Part shown: one piece after another, positions 13,386 to 16,408 of the stretch
How the letters are laid out: each line of letters opens with the position of its first letter
Position numbering within the stretch: the first letter of the stretch is position 1
Made by a program: the position numbers and the translations under genes
Notes under the pieces: generated by a model
Told to the model about the DNA's origin: nothing
Databases searched by the model: none
The model's input: the letters and a program-made list of their open reading frames with translations, nothing else
Origin: DATKEH01 sp035546355
GTDB taxonomy: Bacteria > Acidobacteriota > Thermoanaerobaculia > Multivoradales > JAIOJS01
Direction of reading: 5' to 3'
NCBI GenBank assembly: GCA_035546355.1
Contig: DATKEH010000249.1
Span: forward strand, 1 to 16,408
Length of the DNA stretch: 16,408 nt

Positions 13386-15818
13386 CTACTCGATGACCTC
13401 GACGGCCGGGTCGCGGCGCCAGAAGCGGTCGCGCGGCGGCAGCGCGCGGCGGCGGAACACCTCCTGGCGCGAGTGGGGGTTCCAGCGGCGCACCAGTAGC
13501 CCGGTGCGGCTGTCGACGTCGCGGGTGACGATGCCGGGAGGCCGCTCGAACCCTCCGCTCGGACGGCTCCGCACCGCGTCGCGCATGAAGCGGCGCCACA
13601 GCGGGGCCGCCGCCTGCGAGCCGGTAAGACCGAGCGGCTTGCCGTCGTCGCGCCCCACCCACACCACGGTGACCAGGCCGCGGGCGTGGCCGGCGAGCCA
13701 GGCGTCCCGCGCCTCCGACGTGGTGCCGGTCTTGGCCGCCACCGGCAGGCCGTCGAGGGCGGCGGCGCGGGCCGTGCCCTCGGCCGCCGCGCCCCACATC
13801 ACGTGCGTCACCAGGTAGGCGGTCTCAGGGCTCACCACCCGCCGCGGCCGCACCCACACCCGCTCCAGCCGGCTGCCCCCGGGGCGCTCGAGCCGTGTCA
13901 GGGGCCGCGGCGCCAGGCTCACCCCGCCGGCGGCGAAGACGGTGTAGGCGCGGGCCAGGCTCAGGGGAGTGGTCTCGACGGCGCCGAGGACGAACGACGG
14001 CGGCGGCATCTCGGGTAGCGCCAGGCCCGCCTGGCGCAGGCGCTCGGCGGTGGCGGCGAAGCCGCAGTGGCGGGCGATGCGGACGAAGGGCACGTTGCGC
14101 GACTCCTCCAGGGCCTGGCGCAGGGTCACCGTGCCCTGGAACCGGCCGTCGGCGTTGGCGGGGCGCCAGACGCCGCGTCGCAGCCGCAGCTCCAGGGGCT
14201 CGTCGGCGACCCGGCTGGCCGGGTGCAGCGGCCCGTGTTCGCCGCAGCGCTCGAAGGCCTCGAGCAGCAGCAGCGGCTTGACCACCGAGCCCGGCTGCCG
14301 CCGCGCCCACCGTGCCCGGTCGAAGCCGCCGGGCAGCTCCCCCGGCCGGCTCCCCACGTAGGCGAGGACGTCTCCGGTCTCGGCATCCAGGGCCACCAGC
14401 GCCGCGCCGATGGGAGCGGCGCGCAGCCCGGGGTGGGCGGCGCGCAGGCGGCGCAGCTCCGCCGCCATCGCCTCCTCGGCGAGCCGCTGCAGGTGGGGGT
14501 CGAGGCTGGTCTCCACCACCACGCCGCGCCCGCGCGCGACACGGCGCCGCGCCTCCTCCTGCACCAGGTCGGACACCCAGCCGAGGAAGCTGCCGGCGGG
14601 CGGCGCTTCGGGGGCGTGCGCGCGGGCTCGCAGCGAGGCCTCGCGCGCGGCCGCCGCCGCCGCCGCGGACAGCCAACCCTCCTGCTCCATCACCTCCAGC
14701 ACCTGGTCGCGCCGCCGCCGCGCCGCCTCCGGGTGGCGCAGCGGAGACAGGCGGTTGGGGCTGCGGATCATCCCCGCCAGGGCGGCCGCCTCGGCTGCCG
14801 TCAGCCGCTGCGCCGGCTTTCCGAAGTAGGCTCGCGCGGCAGCTCCGAAGCCGTGGACGGCGAGGCCTCCGACGTGCCCGAGGTAGACGTGGTTCAGGTA
14901 CGCCGCGAGGATCTCCCGCTTGTCGTACTCGGCCTCCAGCGCCAGCGCCCGCACGGCCTCCGAAACCTTACGCCCGAGGCTGCGCCGCGGCGTCAGGTCG
15001 CGGTTCTTGATCAGCTGCTGGGTGATGGTGCTGCCCCCCTGGGCCACCCCCCCCTTCTCGAAGTTCGCCAGCAGCGCCCGCGCCACCGCCCGGCCGTCGA
15101 CCCCCGGGTGGTCGAAGAAGCGATGGTCTTCCGCCGCCAGCACCGAGCGCCACACCGGCTCGGGCAGCTCGTCCAGACGCACCGGCGCCCGGCGGGCGCG
15201 CCTGCCGTCGAGCGCCTCCGAGAGGAGCTCCGGCTCCAGGAACCGGCTGTCGCGCGTTCCCAAGCCGAGCGCCGTCTCCCCCGTCACGGAGACCGCCTCC
15301 ACCATGCCCGTCTCCCGCTGCAGGCCGAGGCGGATCAGCGCCGGCGGGTGGTCCCGGCCGCCCCAACGGTGGCCGCGCCGGTAGATCCAGAAGACGTCGT
15401 GTCCCCAGAAGTACTCTCCCGGCGCCGCCGGGCGCGCGGACACCCGGCGGTACCCCAGCCGCTCCAGGCGCTCGGGAAGCCCCGCGTCACGCACGCCGAT
15501 ACCCACCGCCAGCGGGAAGCGCCCCGACCACACCCGTACCTCGCTGCGCCCGAGCTCCCCCTCGAGCCCACCGGCGACGGCCGGCGGCGGCGAGGGGAGC
15601 ACCGCCGCCAGGAGGCCGCAGGGGAGCAGCAGGCGCAGCGCCAGGCGCCAGGGCGGGACGCGGAAGAAGCGTTCGGCCAGGCCGGGGCGGGGGGGCGCCG
15701 CCGTCGCGCCCGCGGGGCCCTGCGCGAGGGGAGAAGAAACCCCCGGCCGGGCCCCCTCGGGCCCCGCGGCAACGGAGGACAGCCGTCCGCCGAGATCCTG
15801 CTGCCGTCGATCGTCCAT
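13386..15818 (-). CDS. mrcB: Bifunctional class A penicillin-binding protein, PBP1b-like (GT51 and transpeptidase)
   Basis: The enzyme polymerises lipid II and cross-links peptidoglycan at the outer face of the inner membrane. The 810-residue product has a cytoplasmic N-terminus and a membrane helix at about 58-74. A UB2H-like region lies at about 100-178 (FPLAVGIGVRD, then FWIYRRG). The GT51 domain has catalytic Glu230 in AAEDHRFF, GGSTITQQL at 261-269 and FGAAARAYFGK at 324-334. The transpeptidase motifs are SVVK at 511-514 (Ser511 nucleophile), SRN at 573-575 and KTGTT at 696-700. An alanine run lies at 385-391 and the basic C-terminus ends VEVIE. ATG at 15818 is chosen; the frame also opens at GTG 15863. 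GAGGGGG lies about 12 nt before the ATG. UB2H normally docks an outer-membrane lipoprotein activator, which is not in this window. Confidence 0.93.
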   Translation of the reverse strand: MDDRRQQDLGGRLSSVAAGPEGARPGVSSPLAQGPAGATAAPPRPGLAERFFRVPPWRLALRLLLPCGLLAAVLPSPPPAVAGGLEGELGRSEVRVWSGRFPLAVGIGVRDAGLPERLERLGYRRVSARPAAPGEYFWGHDVFWIYRRGHRWGGRDHPPALIRLGLQRETGMVEAVSVTGETALGLGTRDSRFLEPELLSEALDGRRARRAPVRLDELPEPVWRSVLAAEDHRFFDHPGVDGRAVARALLANFEKGGVAQGGSTITQQLIKNRDLTPRRSLGRKVSEAVRALALEAEYDKREILAAYLNHVYLGHVGGLAVHGFGAAARAYFGKPAQRLTAAEAAALAGMIRSPNRLSPLRHPEAARRRRDQVLEVMEQEGWLSAAAAAAAREASLRARAHAPEAPPAGSFLGWVSDLVQEEARRRVARGRGVVVETSLDPHLQRLAEEAMAAELRRLRAAHPGLRAAPIGAALVALDAETGDVLAYVGSRPGELPGGFDRARWARRQPGSVVKPLLLLEAFERCGEHGPLHPASRVADEPLELRLRRGVWRPANADGRFQGTVTLRQALEESRNVPFVRIARHCGFAATAERLRQAGLALPEMPPPSFVLGAVETTPLSLARAYTVFAAGGVSLAPRPLTRLERPGGSRLERVWVRPRRVVSPETAYLVTHVMWGAAAEGTARAAALDGLPVAAKTGTTSEARDAWLAGHARGLVTVVWVGRDDGKPLGLTGSQAAAPLWRRFMRDAVRSRPSGGFERPPGIVTRDVDSRTGLLVRRWNPHSRQEVFRRRALPPRDRFWRRDPAVEVIE

Positions 15819-16025
15819 CTCGAGTGCCGGCCCCCTCGCCGCGCCGCCGGCGGGCCCGCCCACAGCAACACGCCTGCCCGGCCCGCCCTTCCCAACCCCC
15901 CTACGACCGGGTGGGCGTACGAGTTCCCCGTCGGCTCACCCGCCGACAACGCCCTCGACACCTCGCGGGTCCGCTTCAGACTGGCCGAGCGCAGGGGTGA
16001 CATCTGCCGCATGCCACCGGCCAGC

Positions 16026-16042
16026 CGCCGGGGCTGCCGGCG
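16026..16042. terminator. Small hairpin downstream of the right-edge gene
   Basis: A 6-bp stem (CGCCGG with CCGGCG) around a 5-nt loop lies 15 nt past the stop of the minus-strand gene at 16058. It has no T tract. The rest of the 15819-16057 gap shows no supported gene and no clear promoter for the PBP gene. Confidence 0.25.
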
Positions 16043-16057
16043 ACCGCGCCGCCGCGG

Positions 16058-16408
16058 CTACGCAGGGCCCGACTGCTTCTGCAGCATCTCCAGCATCGCG
16101 CCGACCAGGTTGTTCTTGCCGTCCATGATCTGGGCGAGGATCTGCTGCATTTCTTTCTGCTGCCTCGCCGTCTCTCCGGCAGCGCCCTCGGCGCCCGCGG
16201 CGAGGCGGCCGCCCAGCTCGCGCAACGAGCCGGCGAGGGACTCCAGCGCCCCCATCACTCCGGGATCCCCCTTGGGGTCGGCGAGGCCGAGCTGGAGGAA
16301 AGCGCCCAGCAGGTCGTCCGCGGTGATCGCGGCCGGGTCCTTCCCCACCTTCCCCAGGAGCCCTTCGAGCAGCTGGTCGCCCCACCCCGCGGGCGCCTGC
16401 CGAGCGCC
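16058..16408 (-). CDS. Unrecognised small protein, open at the right edge (N-terminus partial)
   Basis: I do not recognise this protein. The frame is open for 116 residues to the window edge, so the real start may lie outside; GTG at 16348 would give a 96-residue product but has only a GGGAAG directly against it. The visible part starts with a leucine-rich amphipathic segment, followed by DPAAITADDLLGAFLQLGLA. A helical C-terminal half runs from about 54, rich in Ala, Glu, Gln, Leu and Met, and looks coiled-coil-prone (ETARQQKEMQQILAQIM at about 79-95). There is no signal peptide, membrane helix or cysteine. Codon choice is G/C-ending like its neighbours, which supports real coding. The role is unknown. 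Confidence 0.5.
   Translation of the reverse strand, partial: GARQAPAGWGDQLLEGLLGKVGKDPAAITADDLLGAFLQLGLADPKGDPGVMGALESLAGSLRELGGRLAAGAEGAAGETARQQKEMQQILAQIMDGKNNLVGAMLEMLQKQSGPA

Noticed and set aside
14660..14700. GCC/GGC trinucleotide-like run in the PBP gene considered as a repeat element
   Set aside because: It encodes a short alanine run between the GT51 and transpeptidase domains and is explained by codon bias.
15819..15863. Upstream GTG start for the PBP gene at 15863
   Set aside because: It adds a Gly/Ala-rich stretch with no good Shine-Dalgarno; the ATG at 15818 is better placed, though not certain.
15335..16012. 225-codon minus-strand frame overlapping the PBP N-terminus
   Set aside because: It is out of frame with PBP and most of its translation is Arg/Pro/Ser-rich noise. 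The first 40 codons in the gap look slightly more protein-like but have no start signal or family.

Overview
The window is about 16.4 kb of very G+C-rich DNA (roughly three quarters G+C by eye, not computed). It is densely coded, with many 4-nt gene overlaps, and it has no tRNA, rRNA, CRISPR array or insertion sequence that I can recognise. A class A penicillin-binding protein with a UB2H-like region and a periplasmic BepA-like metalloprotease suggest a diderm bacterium. A PHA-system protein, a FadI-type thiolase and an alpha-methylacyl-CoA racemase-like protein suggest active acyl-CoA metabolism. A high-GC Acidobacteriota or Myxococcota-like lineage would fit, but this is inference and no gene fixes the phylum.

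Layout. Positions 1-6270, minus strand: a seven-gene cluster reading RDD protein, SpoIIM-like protein, multispan membrane protein, DUF4129 protein, DUF4350 protein, MoxR AAA+ ATPase, DUF58 protein (cut by the left edge). This is a known type of MoxR/von Willebrand A neighbourhood, probably an envelope-associated chaperone or assembly system. Five of its junctions are 4-nt NTGA overlaps (ATGA, GTGA or CTGA) with a purine-rich Shine-Dalgarno at a nearly constant distance. Positions 6292-10152, minus strand: a lipid/acyl-CoA block reading PHA-system protein, degenerate AMP-binding protein (probable pseudoenzyme), thiolase, CoA-transferase family III/racemase. It runs straight into the MoxR cluster, but a promoter-like TACAAT lies just before the RDD gene.

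Positions 10153-10289 are a divergent promoter region. It holds a TAGCCT hexamer 7-8 nt from the start codon on each side, no Shine-Dalgarno, and two tandem 11-bp repeats. Positions 10290-13201, plus strand: an M48 metalloprotease with a helical-repeat C-terminus (BepA type), then a 6-phosphofructokinase with the Gly/Lys signature. Positions 13202-13385 are a convergent intergenic region with nested inverted repeats. Positions 13386-15818, minus strand: a PBP1b-type bifunctional peptidoglycan synthase. Positions 16058-16408, minus strand: an unrecognised small protein open to the right edge.

The most notable points are three apparent CTG start codons at CTGA overlaps, two of them with the same GGGGAG-N8-CTGA arrangement; a truncated acyl-CoA synthetase-like pseudoenzyme translationally coupled to a PHA-system protein; and a set of probable leaderless or near-leaderless starts.
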